64,000 nucleotides of DNA from Enoplolaimus lenunculus (Eukaryota; Nematoda; Enoplea; Enoplida; Thoracostomopsidae). Shown here in pieces: positions 13,173-26,000 of the stretch. The stretch covers positions 310,001-374,000 of the forward strand of contig JASANG010003765.1 in NCBI GenBank assembly GCA_030248215.1. The letters run 5' to 3'. How positions within the stretch are numbered: the stretch's first letter is position 1; each line of letters starts with the position of its first letter. The position numbers were made by a program, and so were the translations under genes. The notes beneath the pieces were generated by a model. That model did no database searches, had not been told where the DNA came from, and was given only the letters and a program-made list of their open reading frames with translations.

Positions 13173-13213
13173 CAGTTTGCAAACTGATTAATTTTTTCTT
13201 AGTTTGCAAACTG
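13173..13213. repeat. doubled 14-bp palindrome
   Basis: CAGTTTGCAAACTG at 13173-13186 is followed by AGTTTGCAAACTG at 13201-13213, separated by a T-rich spacer. It could be the core of a tiny MITE or a dimeric protein-binding site. Nothing else supports either reading. Confidence 0.5.
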
Positions 13214-14524
13214 TTATTACGTTACTGCAATGCATTCCTAGCTACGCAAACAAATACGATTCAAAATTTTATTTTCAAACTGAATTCCGTTATCCACCAC
13301 TGTGTCACTCCTTATTGTGGACCCTGCATGATTTGAAACGTTAACATTTTATAAAATCAATAAACTCTAAAATTAACACTGCGGTAAATGGTTACATTCA
13401 AAACGTAATACATCTGCAAGAAAGTTAGTTAATATAAAAACTGTCGGGGAAGGCATCAGCTTCGTAGCCCAACTTACAGCCTGGTTTTCTGATTGCACCC
13501 TGATGGTAAGCAAATTTCATATGCTACCTTTGATTTTTATTCACAACACAACTTGTTTTATATTAAGTTGTAGCTGAAACGAGATTGCTATATATATACG
13601 CTTCATAAGCCTATGCCTTGCTCAAAATAGCCCAACTTGCAAAGCCGTGTCGAGAGGGGGCATGTCAGCTGCACCCCACGCAGTCCAACATCTTCTCGGT
13701 TGAGTAGACATCGCATTGCTTGTTTAAATAACCATTAATCATTTGCTAATGCTTTTTAATTACCAATATTTTTGTATATACCATTTTTTCAGTGTCGGCG
13801 CCCACAAATCCCAAATTTCAAGCCACACCATAGCCAAACTCAGGGTAATTTGACCTATAAACGGCACAAAGTAAACATTGCGCGGCGGAGAAAATTAATG
13901 TTTTTGCATTTTTAACGACCAGCGAAACTTTTCGGCGGGGTATGTGTGCGGTTTTGTAGACGTTACTTGTTCCAGGTTTCCAGGAAAAAAGTTTTCTTTT
14001 AACATTTGTCGGTGAACAGTCGAAATGTGTTGCCCAGAATGTTAATGAGCATTTTGACAGTTATACTCGAGTTCTGTAAGATATTGGTAATTAAACAAAA
14101 TGTCGGTCGCAACGCAACAATACAGACAACTCAAAAGCGTGTACGTGGCAAATTTATCTGGCACGCAGGTAAATTGGTTGAAACATATTGGTTTATAGAT
14201 ATTATATTAATTCGCTTTGATAGTTACTTTGTTGGTTTTCCTCCAAAAACTCGGCTTCGTACCATACTCTTACAAAGAAGTAACGCCCTTTTCAAACGTT
14301 TCAAACACAGCTTTAGATATGCCTATGTACGGATAAGGTTGGTTTGACCGGATTCAGGGTTGGGCAGTGGAAAAAAATCAACGGAAAAGAACTATGTTTC
14401 CGGATTTTTTTGTGTTTTTTAAATGGGACAGAAAAACTGAAGAAAAAAATCATTTCATAAAAATACTGCAACGTTAGCAAATAACCTGGGTAGCACGATA
14501 AAACGTCGCAGAAAAGTAAATTTT

Positions 14525-14642
14525 TTTACCTGGCTTAGGCTTAGGCTTAGGCTTAGGAATATGGTTATTCTTATGCTTAGGCTTAGGCTTAGGCTTAGGA
14601 ATATGCTTACAATACTGTTCCGCCACTGTTCTTTACATTGGC
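14525..14642 (+). mobile_element. TTAGGC-bearing element, right half
   Basis: Two blocks of about four tandem TTAGGC units, each followed by AATATG, lead to the right end GTTCTTTACATTGGCC. That end is shared with the copies at 29223-29442 and 32366-32557. The left end is missing. Non-autonomous, no coding capacity. Confidence 0.75.
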
Positions 14643-15024
14643 CTTAAATCTTAATATAATCGTTTTAGAATTATACCGTTTAGTCAAACAACTTTATATA
14701 AAAACACAAGAACAATCAAGCGAAAAAATGATCAGTTATACTTTCTTTAGAAGAAGATATGTAATATTAGGTTATCCAACTCTTTCATCGTCTATTTTGT
14801 TGAATTGAAGATAGGACTGTAGTTTGTAGCATTTGCTTTGTTTTTGATATTTTATAATCAAAAAAGGTCCACAGCCAATCAACCTGTTGGCGAGAGGACA
14901 AAACAATTTAGAGACAGGCGTGAAATTGAAATAACAAGCATACAAGCAGGGCTAAAACTTTTGTAGGGTAGGGGGGTGAAATTTATCTAGGGTGGGCTGA
15001 GCCCCCTGGCCCCGTCTTTATACG

Positions 15025-15205
15025 TACGGGCCTAATGGTGTCCGCAGAAAATTATATTTTGGGGGGCACCGAATAATTTTGGGGGCCATTACAATTGTAA
15101 TTTAATATTGTTTACTTTTCGATCGAGTCTATTTAGGGGAACCAGCCGAATTTGGGGGGCACGGCCACTCAAAGCCCGCCCCCGTGGGGACGCACTTGTA
15201 CGGGC
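15025..15205 (+). repeat. dispersed repeat, copy 2
   Basis: Direct-strand counterpart of the repeat at 9485-9660, with the same ordered blocks. It is bordered on the left by another GGGCTGAGCCCCC-type G-rich patch. It may be a fragment of a larger unknown element. Confidence 0.6.
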
Positions 15206-16442
15206 ACAAATCAAAAGCGAAACAAACTGATGGGTCGTCTATGCACTTGGTCATCATCTTGTGAGAAGTATCAAAAAAGTTCACAGCGGCTTTCAGCACT
15301 TTTGAGGGAAATATTCAATTTTGAGGTGTCAGCAGCGCAGTTTGAAGCGATTAACGGCGACGCAACCAGGATAGCGAGAAGCCAATTACATTCAGGGCAT
15401 GTACTGGAGTGCGAGCCCTCTGCCCTAAAACCTGGCAAACGAGGCCGTGTGATCAGGTTAAAAGGTTAGAAATAAGTCAAAACCTGTCACAATGTAACTT
15501 TCTGTAAATTAAACATCGCCTACTATAGTGTAAAATAGGAAAAAATTACACAAATGAAGCGATCAAGACGCCAAACACAATTATTGTACTAAATCTTAAT
15601 GCAAAGCTATGGTTTTAATCACTGTTAGGACTGCAAAATCAAATTTGTTCTTGAATATCGACGAAAGCCTAGCGAGTCGCAGAAAATGGCATAATATAGT
15701 TTTTTCCGAGTTCTTCAGGCTACCAACTCAGCTCAGGTTAAGGAGAAGGAAGCAGCAAACTCAGTCTCGAGGGAGAGGCGCAGCGCCCCCTTTCCCCCTT
15801 TTGGCTTTTTTGGCTGCATCCCTGTCTTATGCTCTAGCTGCATCTTATGGTATATACCAGTCACTGCTAATAATATTTTTGTTACGATAAACTTTTTCAA
15901 CATCAATTTATTTGCATATAAATAAAATCAATTAAGCATGCGTTGATACCGTTTCAGCTTCAAATCAATTCAGTGAAATTGCATTTTCCAGTTGGTTAAA
16001 CTATCAGTAAACGCTCTCACAGCTAAAAATGAACAGCTCTTGCATGCTTTGATTTTCATATTTGACATAGAAAACTTATAGTTTGTTTTCATTTTGCTTT
16101 GAAAGTGACATCATTATCGGTTTAAAGTTTTTGAAATTTTCAGATTTGAACTTAACCTACGTTTCTATGCCACTGGAAACAGCCGCGGAACCCTCGGTCT
16201 TGAGAACGGGGTGATAACTAGAAGACCCAAATTCGAGCGAAACAAAAACACATTTCTTTGTTGTTTTGAACTTGCGATGTTATTAAATACAAAAAAATTT
16301 CGTGGAGCAAAAAATAGAATGGTATTTTTGAGAGTTTAAAATACCAAAGACCCGTTGACATAATCATTAGAATATCGCCCACCCGTCACGTCTTTTGATT
16401 CAAGTTTCGAACTATCTATGAATATCAATATTAAAAATTTCG

Positions 16443-16650
16443 CAGCAAAAAATAGTGAGTCAAATTGACTCTCTCCGAAATAGGCTCTACGGGACTACAC
16501 AAATTGAGTCAAAGTCGACTCCGCCATTGTCAAATTCGACTCACTTAGTTGCAGGTTTGACTCTGGCGGAGTCGAATTTGACTCAGTTTGTGTAGTCCCG
16601 TAGAGCCTATTTCGGAGAGAGTCAATTTGACTCACCATTTTTTGCAGTGT
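16443..16650. mobile_element. GAGTC-rich palindromic MITE, copy 1
   Basis: Arms of about 80 bp are inverted copies: TGAGTCAAATTGACTC followed by CTCCGAAATAGGCTCTACGG on the left, and the reverse on the right. The right end is TTTTTTGCAGTG. The left end has lost the matching CACTG and abuts TTCGCAG, which also follows the right end. A second copy with intact ends lies at 30496-30705. Confidence 0.85.
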
Positions 16651-17588
16651 TCGCAGTAACGTTGGCCTAAGGCGGTAACACTGGACGGGATACTTAGAAT
16701 AGGTATCGTTTAGCCGCTTGAAAGACCGAATATCAAAAAATTCGCCACCCTTCTCGCAGTAACAGACTAAACTTTATAGGTTTCAAAAACAATCGCCACG
16801 TAGTGTCTCCGGTTTGGTTATTTTTGATTTTTCAATACCTATCAGAATTTCTCAGTTTGTAAAGTTTCATCTAATCTCTTAGACACAACTAAGGTGCATA
16901 TAAATTGTGCTTGATTTGAATTTCGCAGTTTGTGTGGATATAGTTTTCAATAAATTTCAACAACTTCGCGGCACCTTTGGTGCCGTTTATTTGTCCTCAA
17001 AAATTTTGCTTCGATTATCAATATAACCGAGGAAAAGTGCGGAAATGGCTACAGTTTCTTCCTGTGTTGGACGGTTTACTTGAGATAAAATCTGCAGCTT
17101 TATCAGGGGGGGGGGGCCATTATTCTAGTATGGTGGTCTCAAACCACCTAGCTACATGTCTGCTTGGCTTACACTTAAGATTATGGATAGTGTACAAGTG
17201 CATGAATGTGTAATGTCTGAATCTTAAAAGATTTCAACAGCTAATTTTAATGATCGCCGCGTTGACCTTACGGTGTTAGCATTAAGGTATTTTTGTGAGC
17301 AGTACTGGGTGGAGTCCAGTAATTTCTGACACTGGGCACCTTAATAGGATGGCTTGGTTAAATTTTTTGACCCAAAATTTTGCAGGAGGTAAAATAGACA
17401 AACCCACAAACGCATCTGTCGAGAATCGGTAATTTAATTTAGGTAAAGTAAACTTGCAAAAAATTGCGAGGGAAACGGGATGAAAACGAGGACTAATAAA
17501 AATACTGGAAACGTAGAAAAGATACGGTATAAAATTTAAAAATAACAACCGCATTTTAGTTTACGACTAATTTTAGGTTGATTTCTGA

Positions 17589-17813
17589 GGCCAATGTATA
17601 GAACAGGGTCATAACGGCAGTATAAGCATTCCTAAGCCAAAGCCTATGCCTAAACCCAAGCTAAGCCAAAAATTAGTTTAAAGCGTAAGCTTAAGCATAT
17701 TCCTAAGCCTAACCCTACGTCTAAGCCCTAGCTATGCAAAAAATTAGTTTAATGCTTAAGCTTACGGTATTGCAGTCCTGCGAAAAAACGGTCTGCCCGT
17801 TATCTTAACATGT
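17589..17813 (-). mobile_element. TTAGGC-bearing element, whole length
   Basis: Starts GGCCAATGTATAGAACAGGG, runs through CCTAAGC-type hexamers (the TTAGGC complement), and ends near CTGCGAAAAAACGG...TTAACATG, the counterpart of the other terminus in related copies. Old and diverged. Confidence 0.65.
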
Positions 17814-20056
17814 GTCCTTTTTAGGAAAACTGATGAGTGTCATTATAAATTATATTGCTTGCGTACCAATCAAGTCAACTGTTTTAAATTTCAGCTAAAC
17901 ATGGGCAACTTCATATAACTGAAATAATCACTGAACCACTATCCTAGTTTGGGTCGAATTGTATTTGCAAGACAAGAACTGTTTACTGCGTCGGGTTTGC
18001 CGTTTATGCTCTAAATTTTGTTGTTACAGAAAAATTCCATTCCGTTTTTAGTGTTTTTATCCAAACACGTTTAAAGCGGAAATAAAATTATTTTCGAGTG
18101 CGTACAGACAAGAGCCTGTATAGTTGTTTTGCTGTAAATGTTCATACTTGACTGCAAAATATTTGAAAATTTGTATTTCTCCGGACGCAATGAGGTGTTG
18201 TATACAGTTGCTTTTTTAAATTTTCTATCGAATTGTAAACATTTTTGATACAGTGTCAAAACTGGTAAACGCAACTCTAGCGAAAAAGCGTTTATTCTAC
18301 TTCTGCAGCTGTATCAAATTTGTTGCTATTATGCTAATTGCAATCTCAAGTGCTAGGTAAATCTGACTTGTGACCGCTTGCGCATCCAGAGATGGATCGT
18401 ACACCCACCTTGTCAGAAATTTTTTGTAATGATAAGTTCAATCAATACCTTACAATTTTTCCCTTCAGATAATTGGCACATAAGTATATAGCATACTCAT
18501 ACTTTTTGCCAACACCACCACCCTCGCCAGAAATTTCTGGATCAGCCGCTGCTTGTAACAAAACGAACCTCATTAGTTTCATTACTTCCTTTGAGGATTT
18601 TTTGAAACTTTAATTCTAAATAATACAAACGCAGAGTTATACTGCTCACTTGCAAGTTGGCTTAAATTGAGCACAAGTTTACTTTTGATTAGCTTGTACT
18701 TGTTGCATTGTAGACAAGGCATATCACGTGGAATGATACATGACAGGGTACACGCTTAGGCATGTCTCGGACAACGGTAAAAAATGGACTTCCGGCTTTG
18801 AGTTTCGACACCAGTAGAATTTTTTGAATGTAGGTACCAGCAATTTTGCTAGTAGAAATTTTATGTAATTTATTGATAGTTGTGTCATTCAATCAATTTG
18901 CTTGTAAATTTAGGCGTGATTTATAAAATCAAAATTGCCGAAATTTCTTTAAAAAAGATGCTTAAACGTATTTCAATTTGAGCTACCAAAGACATTTTTA
19001 AATATATATATTAGTGAGTATTGATACTGTTGTTTAATACGAAGATTAACTTAAATAACATTTTACTTCAAATAACAAATCATATATTGGTAAACACAGT
19101 TCTCTGCGAAATGACTTGTCGGAAATGTCAACGCTTTTAGCATAAATAAAGCCTCCGTTAAGCTAAATGATTATTACAATGTTTGAAAAATGAAGTAACA
19201 TTAGCCTTCAAGTTGTACCTGAAGCTGTAACAGCCACAAATGGTTTGGTTAAAACCGTCATTTCACTTAGCCGCAGCAAGCCGATCTGATATTGTTGATT
19301 TAAACAGTTATTTACAAAGGTACCGCACCTGTATACTTACCTCTTACAGGTTTTGAAATTTTTAGATTTTGGCGTAAAATGTCGGGCTCAGGATAATGCT
19401 TTGACCTAGTAGGCTTTAGCGTAGCCTTATGAGCAGGTTTTGACTAAAGGCGGGTAAGGAAGTGTACAAGTGGCCAGAAGCTCATGAATGTCCGGTCCTG
19501 TTTTGCGGTTAAACGTGTAACTAAAATATACAGAGGCGACGGAAAGGATCCTGCAGGTTGGATGAATATGTCTCACAATATGTCGCTGGAGCATACCTGG
19601 CCTTAAGTGAACTTTTTCTCATTGGACTAAGCTGAAAATTATCACTTTGACATGACTTGGTCATGATTTACGTTCATTAAGGCATACTTAATGCCAAGTT
19701 TGTTACGGAATAAATCGGTTTTGTTTTTAAGTTTAATTTTGCTTGTTAACCGAAATCAAAACACTTTGGATTCAAAACAATTCATCATTCGAGTTGTTCC
19801 AGTGATGTCACGAGGATGGGATTCCTACCTCACCACATCCTAAGGTTCTATTATTTATTCGAACATTAATTCTTGCTAAAAACACTATCGTATATTAATG
19901 GTTCGTTGCGACTACCAAACATACACCTATACCCACACCCGTGGCCAAACAAGGCATATTGTTGGCCTGGGCCCAAAACCATTTTAGGTGTAGAATGCAT
20001 GGAGTTTACTGTAGGTATTACTAGTAACACTTAGCAATTGTTTTTTTTAATTTTAG
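17814..20056. other. no recognised gene
   Basis: AT-rich intron-like sequence. No coding frame with recognisable similarity and no strong repeat was seen. Confidence 0.5.
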
Positions 20057-23000
20057 CATATGTCAGTTAACGGAAGCGGAAGCCTTAGAAGCATTGGCAC
20101 GAGAAGTCAAAGCTCATGCGACATGGAAACGCAGTGCGCTCAAAAAAATTGCCATCACCAAAATTGAAAACAAAATCGCGCTTCATGTAAGGGCCCATAT
20201 TCTCACATGTGTATAGCACCTGTAATCGATTGACGGTACATTTTCCATACGATAAATATATAGTGTAGTGACCCGAGAAAGAGGTGGTAGTAAGAGGGGG
20301 GTGGTCCCCATTTTGAATCCCAATTAATTGGAGTCCGCATCTCTAATAAGAGTCTGTAAGACAATAGAGTCCCTAACCGTAACTAGTGTCCTTAAATGGC
20401 AATTAGTAGTGTTTACATGACTCCAGCACCAAATACAGTTGAGTTCGAAACTTTAAAGTATACTTAGTTTTGAAAGTACATTCTTAAATATAACCTTGCG
20501 TTATAGCTCAAGGTTTTGATACAAGGCAAATAAACGTTTAATTCAACGAATAGTTGGAATAGCAAATATATATCAGTAACAAAGGGCGGAGGAGAGCGGG
20601 TTAAAAATAAATAACAGTCCGTAACCGAATAACAGGAAGGTACCCTCAGGAGGGGCCAAATAAATATCCACCCCCTCTTATTCGGGTCACTACAGTACAT
20701 GCAGTTACTAATTGAAAAGTTACGCAGTAGTAGGGAGAGACAATATCAAACTAGCTAAATGCAACCATCCACTCTTGATGTAACTAACCTTGACTGCCAT
20801 GATTGGGCAGTTTGAAAGATACAATGCCTATTACAAAACTGGTGATTGGGCCTACACGCATTTGAGAGTACATGCAAAGAAGTAACATCGTATTTTAGAC
20901 TCCATGACGCACCTGTAATTCATTGCAGTCTTCGATTACCCGCTTTTTTCACACATGATGTTGCAAATAAGCTCGTTTCAGAGGCGGTTCCAGATGTAAG
21001 GGGTGTTCACAAGTTGCAATCCATGGAACCTAAGCGATACTTTGACCCTTATGCTCGATAAATACCATCCGACTCAAAGGATTTTTTGATTTTAGAAGGT
21101 GTTTACGGGCGCATAGTGAACGCTCCTGAATTCGCCTCTGTTGTTTACGAGATTTCAACGAAATTGCTGGTTAAGATAACTATTTTTGGATTCGCTTTTT
21201 AGTATACATTGGATACACAGTGCGAAACGCGTTCAACAGCACCAGCAAACGAACCTTTCCCAGGTATGATTGTATTATTAACAGTAAAATATATCTAAAC
21301 AAATATCAGACCGCACTCAGCAGCCTACTGTCTCCACTAATAGGTTAATCTCAGCCGTTTCTGAGCACTGTAAAAAATTTAAGCACAGTTAGTCATTCAA
21401 TGATTTTTCCATAATCAACGCCTGGCCAAAATCCGTTCAAAGTCCTTCAAATCTCGCTTTACACATTCTTGAATCGGCCTTGATTCGCAAGATTGAACCT
21501 AAATTAAACATCCAGAGTAACGTATATAGATTTCACATTTTTTCATAATATTTGCAACTGCCCAAAATATGGCTTTAAATTACTTTATAAAATATATCTA
21601 TGTAAACTTCTGAAAGTTTTTTGTATAAGAATTAAAATAGATATATTGCAGTTGCACCACACCGATAAACATTGCCTTAAAAAATTTTCAAGTCAAATTC
21701 TCATCAGCAACACTGCACAAGAGCACTGTATTTGTTTGTTTGTTTGTTTGTTTGTTTGTTTGTTTGGATGTTGTATGCTGGTCAAAGCCGTTCTTCGTAC
21801 ACCGGTATCGGGTGCGTCTTGTTGACAATCGGGTTACTTGGCAAAAAATATCTAAGTTTCATCTTGCAGGGTTGTTAGGCTATGACGGAAAATATGGTAC
21901 AAATATAGCTGGGGGGAATATAGCTGAGGGAACACGGCAGAAAAAAATATGACACTCCGAATAGGATTAATATATGAGAAAGAAAAATATGGCACGACAC
22001 TTTAAATCCGATTTACCCTGGTTTCTCAGGGTGTAGCCTTGATTTTGGTATGGGTTGGGTACAGTATATGTACGCTTTGTGGGCAAATCAATTTCTCAGA
22101 GTTAACTTTCATGAAAATCATGATCTTTTATAAGACTACACTCTTGCGAATAGCTTAAACAAGCGTTGCGCTATAAATTTCCAAATTCATCGCTTATGAT
22201 GGTATTAATAAGTATATATGTTTTCAGCTTTTAAGCAACGATTTCTGTTCATGTGTGCGCGGAGAGGAAACTAGAAAGAAAACGTAGCGCACAATAGAAA
22301 TGTTTTCATTCGTTTGAGACTTAGCCATTATTGATAGATGTTAACGATTTGCCAATTGTTTTTCAAGATCCAATCGTTGTTTGTTTTTTGATTCCGACCT
22401 CTTGGAATTAACATTTCTGGATACGCGACTGTTTCAGTTAAATCAGGTTCTGTCAGCGCTGTGAGCCTAATGTCCGCTGCACCGTTGAGCTATAATTCTT
22501 CGCTGTACCCATCATCATTATCCTCGCCCAGTTCAGCCATGTTTACACCGCCGTCAGAGCCGTGGGACATTGAATGCTGCCCGTCGCGTCATTTTGTCAA
22601 CGAACGTAAAGATATTGAAATGCCAAACACTGCCTCGGTCACGGTAACTGTGCAATACAATTTGTATTTATTTTGATAAAATATAAAGTAGAAATTATTG
22701 GAATATTTCGAAAATTTCAAAAATAGTACTTTATCCAGTGTAGAAAAATTTACATGAAATTGTATCGATAATTTCATTTCTTTACAAGCGGCGCGGTGGC
22801 ACACACTCACAATTACACAAGACACTGCTACATGGTAAATTGGGTGAGAAATTCCATGGAGGTCAAGCTAGAATTTATCATATTTTACACCAGGTCTAAA
22901 ACTTTTCATAAAACTCTCAAAAGGTTTCAAGCGTCCTCTGTCGGACCTCATTTTGATACCGGACTGTAGGCAGTTTGTTTAGTCAACACATTAAAACAGA

Positions 23001-26000
23001 AGGTACGTTGTATAACAATTTCGGTCCACGTTACTTAGAAGTGTCAGCCATTGTTTCGCAGGACTGTGTAAGCTTAAGCTTTAGAGTAATTTTTTTGCTT
23101 TAGGCTTATGCTTAGGGTTAGGAATATGCTTGTATTACTCTACTCACGCCCCTCAAAGTAACATTGGCAAAAGGATCGAAAGGTGTGTCGTCTGAGATAC
23201 ATGAGTCGTTTGCGGCATACCCCCAGCCGGCGATTGCCTAAATCTGCTCCATTCAGAAAATTTTTGTATATTTGAACCTCCAATGACTTTCATTATCATT
23301 TCACACCCAGATTTGAATTTTTGAAAAATTCGATTTGTAAGAGGTCCGTAGATAAGATACTTAATCGCAAAACGGGTTTGACTTTTAATGCCTCCATTGC
23401 TTAGTTACTTTGTTTTTCAGACGTGCTCAACATGCAACGGCGTTGGATCGTCGCATTGTTTTTTCTGCCACGGAATTGGCTCAGACAACTGTACCATGTG
23501 TGCCGGAACCGGTATGAAAACCGGTATACCACATCCGTCTCAGGCTTTTGTTGGCCCTGCTCATCGACCAACTGGACCGCCAGGAGGGTTTGGGTTGCCG
23601 ACACGCGGAACATCATTACCCGGCGGATATCCGGGAACATATCAGTCGGTTATCCGTAAGTATCGAATGCTTGCCATGATAACAATAGAATGTAAATTGT
23701 GTTCAAGTACAGACAAATGACACTGTTACAATTAGCGTTAAATATTCGAAAACCACTGACATTTTATTTGTTGAGCATATGTTCGGTAAAGACAATATCT
23801 TTTGTTTTCTATGCTTTCGGCCATTAATTATTTGGTAACTGTAAATTAATGAAAGATTTTCAAGGAATTCTGCCTAATTTGCAAAAACTTGGATGGATTG
23901 TTCAGTTGTACAAAACCCAAAGACACAACATGTATTTCATGTACTGCTCAAAAACTGCTGTTCACTATTAATTGTAGCGTTCGCTCGTCCAACTGGGCCG
24001 TGTACGTGCAATAAATCCGCTTCCGGTTATTTTGCTGCAGTAAATAACGGTATGAGTTGCCCGGTGCATCGTCGCAAACTTCCGCCCGGAATTCCGCCAT
24101 CCGAATTGTGCTTTTTCTGCAAAGGTCAAGGTGTTAAGCCGTAAGTTTTCAATTATATATACATATATACATAAATATAACAAATTATCATAAATTTTTC
24201 TGCGTAGTCAGCAGTAAGGGAAGTGGGTGGGCCCCATCCCCTTTCCCAATGATGGATCCTATAACTGTTAATACTTAATTTGCTATCAGGACAGAACAAA
24301 TAAGTATAAACACCATGACAAGTGTTTCGAACAGATATTGTCGAAGTTTGTGTAATCCATGATTTTCTTCTGTTGTGCATAGACATTTTTGCAACAATGT
24401 CAGAATATGCATTTGGTTTGAGCGATTGCATTTATGGCCCATTTTACTATAAAGGCCGTCCCAATTTTCCGGGACACAAATATACCCGGAGTGCACACTT
24501 AGGCGCTCCTGTTTACATATGCACGGGCAGATATATTTACGATATGTCTGTCCCAACTGTCCCAACTGTCCCAAGTGTCCCAACTGTTCCATTTGTCCCA
24601 ACTGTCCCATCTGTTTCAACTGTCCCATATGTCCCAACTGTCCCATCTGTCCCAACTGTCCCATCTGTCCCAACTGTCCCATCTGTCCCAACTGTCCCAT
24701 CTATCCATCTGTCCCAGCTTTCCCAGCTGTCCCAACTGTCCCATCTGCCCCAACTGTCCAAACTGTCCCATTTGTCCCCCAACTGTCCCATCTGTCCCAA
24801 CTGTCCAAACTGTCCCATATGTCCCATCTGTCCCAACTGTCCCATCTGTCCCAACTGTCCCATCTGTCCCAACTGTCCCATCTGTCCAATCTGTCCCAAC
24901 TGTCCCATTTGTCCCCCAACTGTCCCAACTGTCCCATCTGTCCCAACTGTCCCATCTATCCTAACTGTCTCATCTGTCCCATCCGTCTCATCTGTCCCAG
25001 CTGTCCCATCTGTCCCATCTGTCCCACTGTCTCATTTGTCCCAACTGTCCCGCTGTCCCAATTATATTTTTTGAATGTACTCCTGGTACATTGCTGTCCC
25101 GGGAAAAAGGGACGGGTACTCCTGGTACATCACTGTCCCGGGAAAATGGGACGGCCCTTAAAGTAACATTGACCGCATTTATTATATGGTAATAAATGTT
25201 GCAACTCAGTTGAGTTCACCGAACTTTGGCTGAGTTTTCCTGGTACTAAAGTTGAAAAGTACTATTTGCGTAATAAGCCACCGAATCTAAATCCAATTTA
25301 GAGGATCAAACATTGGTACATTGGTACCTGTTATATATTCGTAAATTCGTCTACTTGATAGGCATATGACAATTTTTGAAAACGAATTGCAAGGTTATAT
25401 GCATAGTGCGTTTCTGTTTAGTTTTTAGCTGATTTTTATTTTAACCTTCACTTCATCCCTATATTTCTGGTGAATTAAATTCCGAAATTCCGCGGTATAT
25501 ATTTTCCAGCGAGATCAAAACATTGTTTCTGAAGATTCTTAGAAAAGCAGCTGGACCCTCCTATCCTTTACCCCTTCTGGCTACAAACCCGACGTATTAA
25601 AATTATAAGCTGTCTGCTATTCTCCTTATCTTCAGATGCTCACATTGCAATGGAATGGGTCGAAAAAATTGTTCAACATGCTCAGGAAATGGAAATATTA
25701 AGTCGTACATCAGGCTTACAGTTCAATTGTGAGTTTAGTTTATGCGCTAAAAATTGAGTATCCGAAGCAAGTTTCTTAAGAGTAAATATAGGTTCATTCT
25801 AGTTTAAACGCAGCTTTTTCAGACTTCATGACTGTATTTCTATTCTGTTACATGATGATGCTTCTCGTTTGGTGTAAAACAGCTTGTAACTCCCAGTAGC
25901 AACTATCGCTCAACTGAGAAAAGTCCTAAAGAACACCTGAGCGATAATCACAATGAGGATATTGAACCCTATACCCTCCGCAGGCTGTGCCATGGCCTAT

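Larger units (their letters stand above)
6669..20056. other. 13.4-kb gene-poor stretch (possible SSUH2 first intron)
   Basis: No protein gene is recognised. Open frames here are short and match nothing I know. It contains GCTTAG-rich patches (8165-8275, 8545-8645, 10915-10990), TTAGGC elements (14525-14642, 17589-17813), a GAGTC palindrome (16443-16650), a dispersed G-rich repeat pair (9485-9660 and 15025-15205) and a doubled 14-bp palindrome (13173-13213). The rest is plain AT-rich sequence. Confidence 0.6.

Noticed and set aside
14006-14347. 113-codon open frame
   Set aside because: No recognisable domain, and its composition fits AT-rich non-coding DNA.
14533-14620. True telomere or chromosome end
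   Set aside because: Only short blocks of TTAGGC, interrupted by AATATG, with transposon-like ends and unique sequence on both sides.
24546-25062. CRISPR-like regular repeats
   Set aside because: Units are contiguous with no unique spacers and no cas genes, and the genome is eukaryotic.
24322-25166. Long overlapping open frames (up to 250 codons) rich in Pro, Cys and Ser on both strands
   Set aside because: They are reading frames of a 9-bp minisatellite inside a transposon. A unit divisible by three keeps all frames open.
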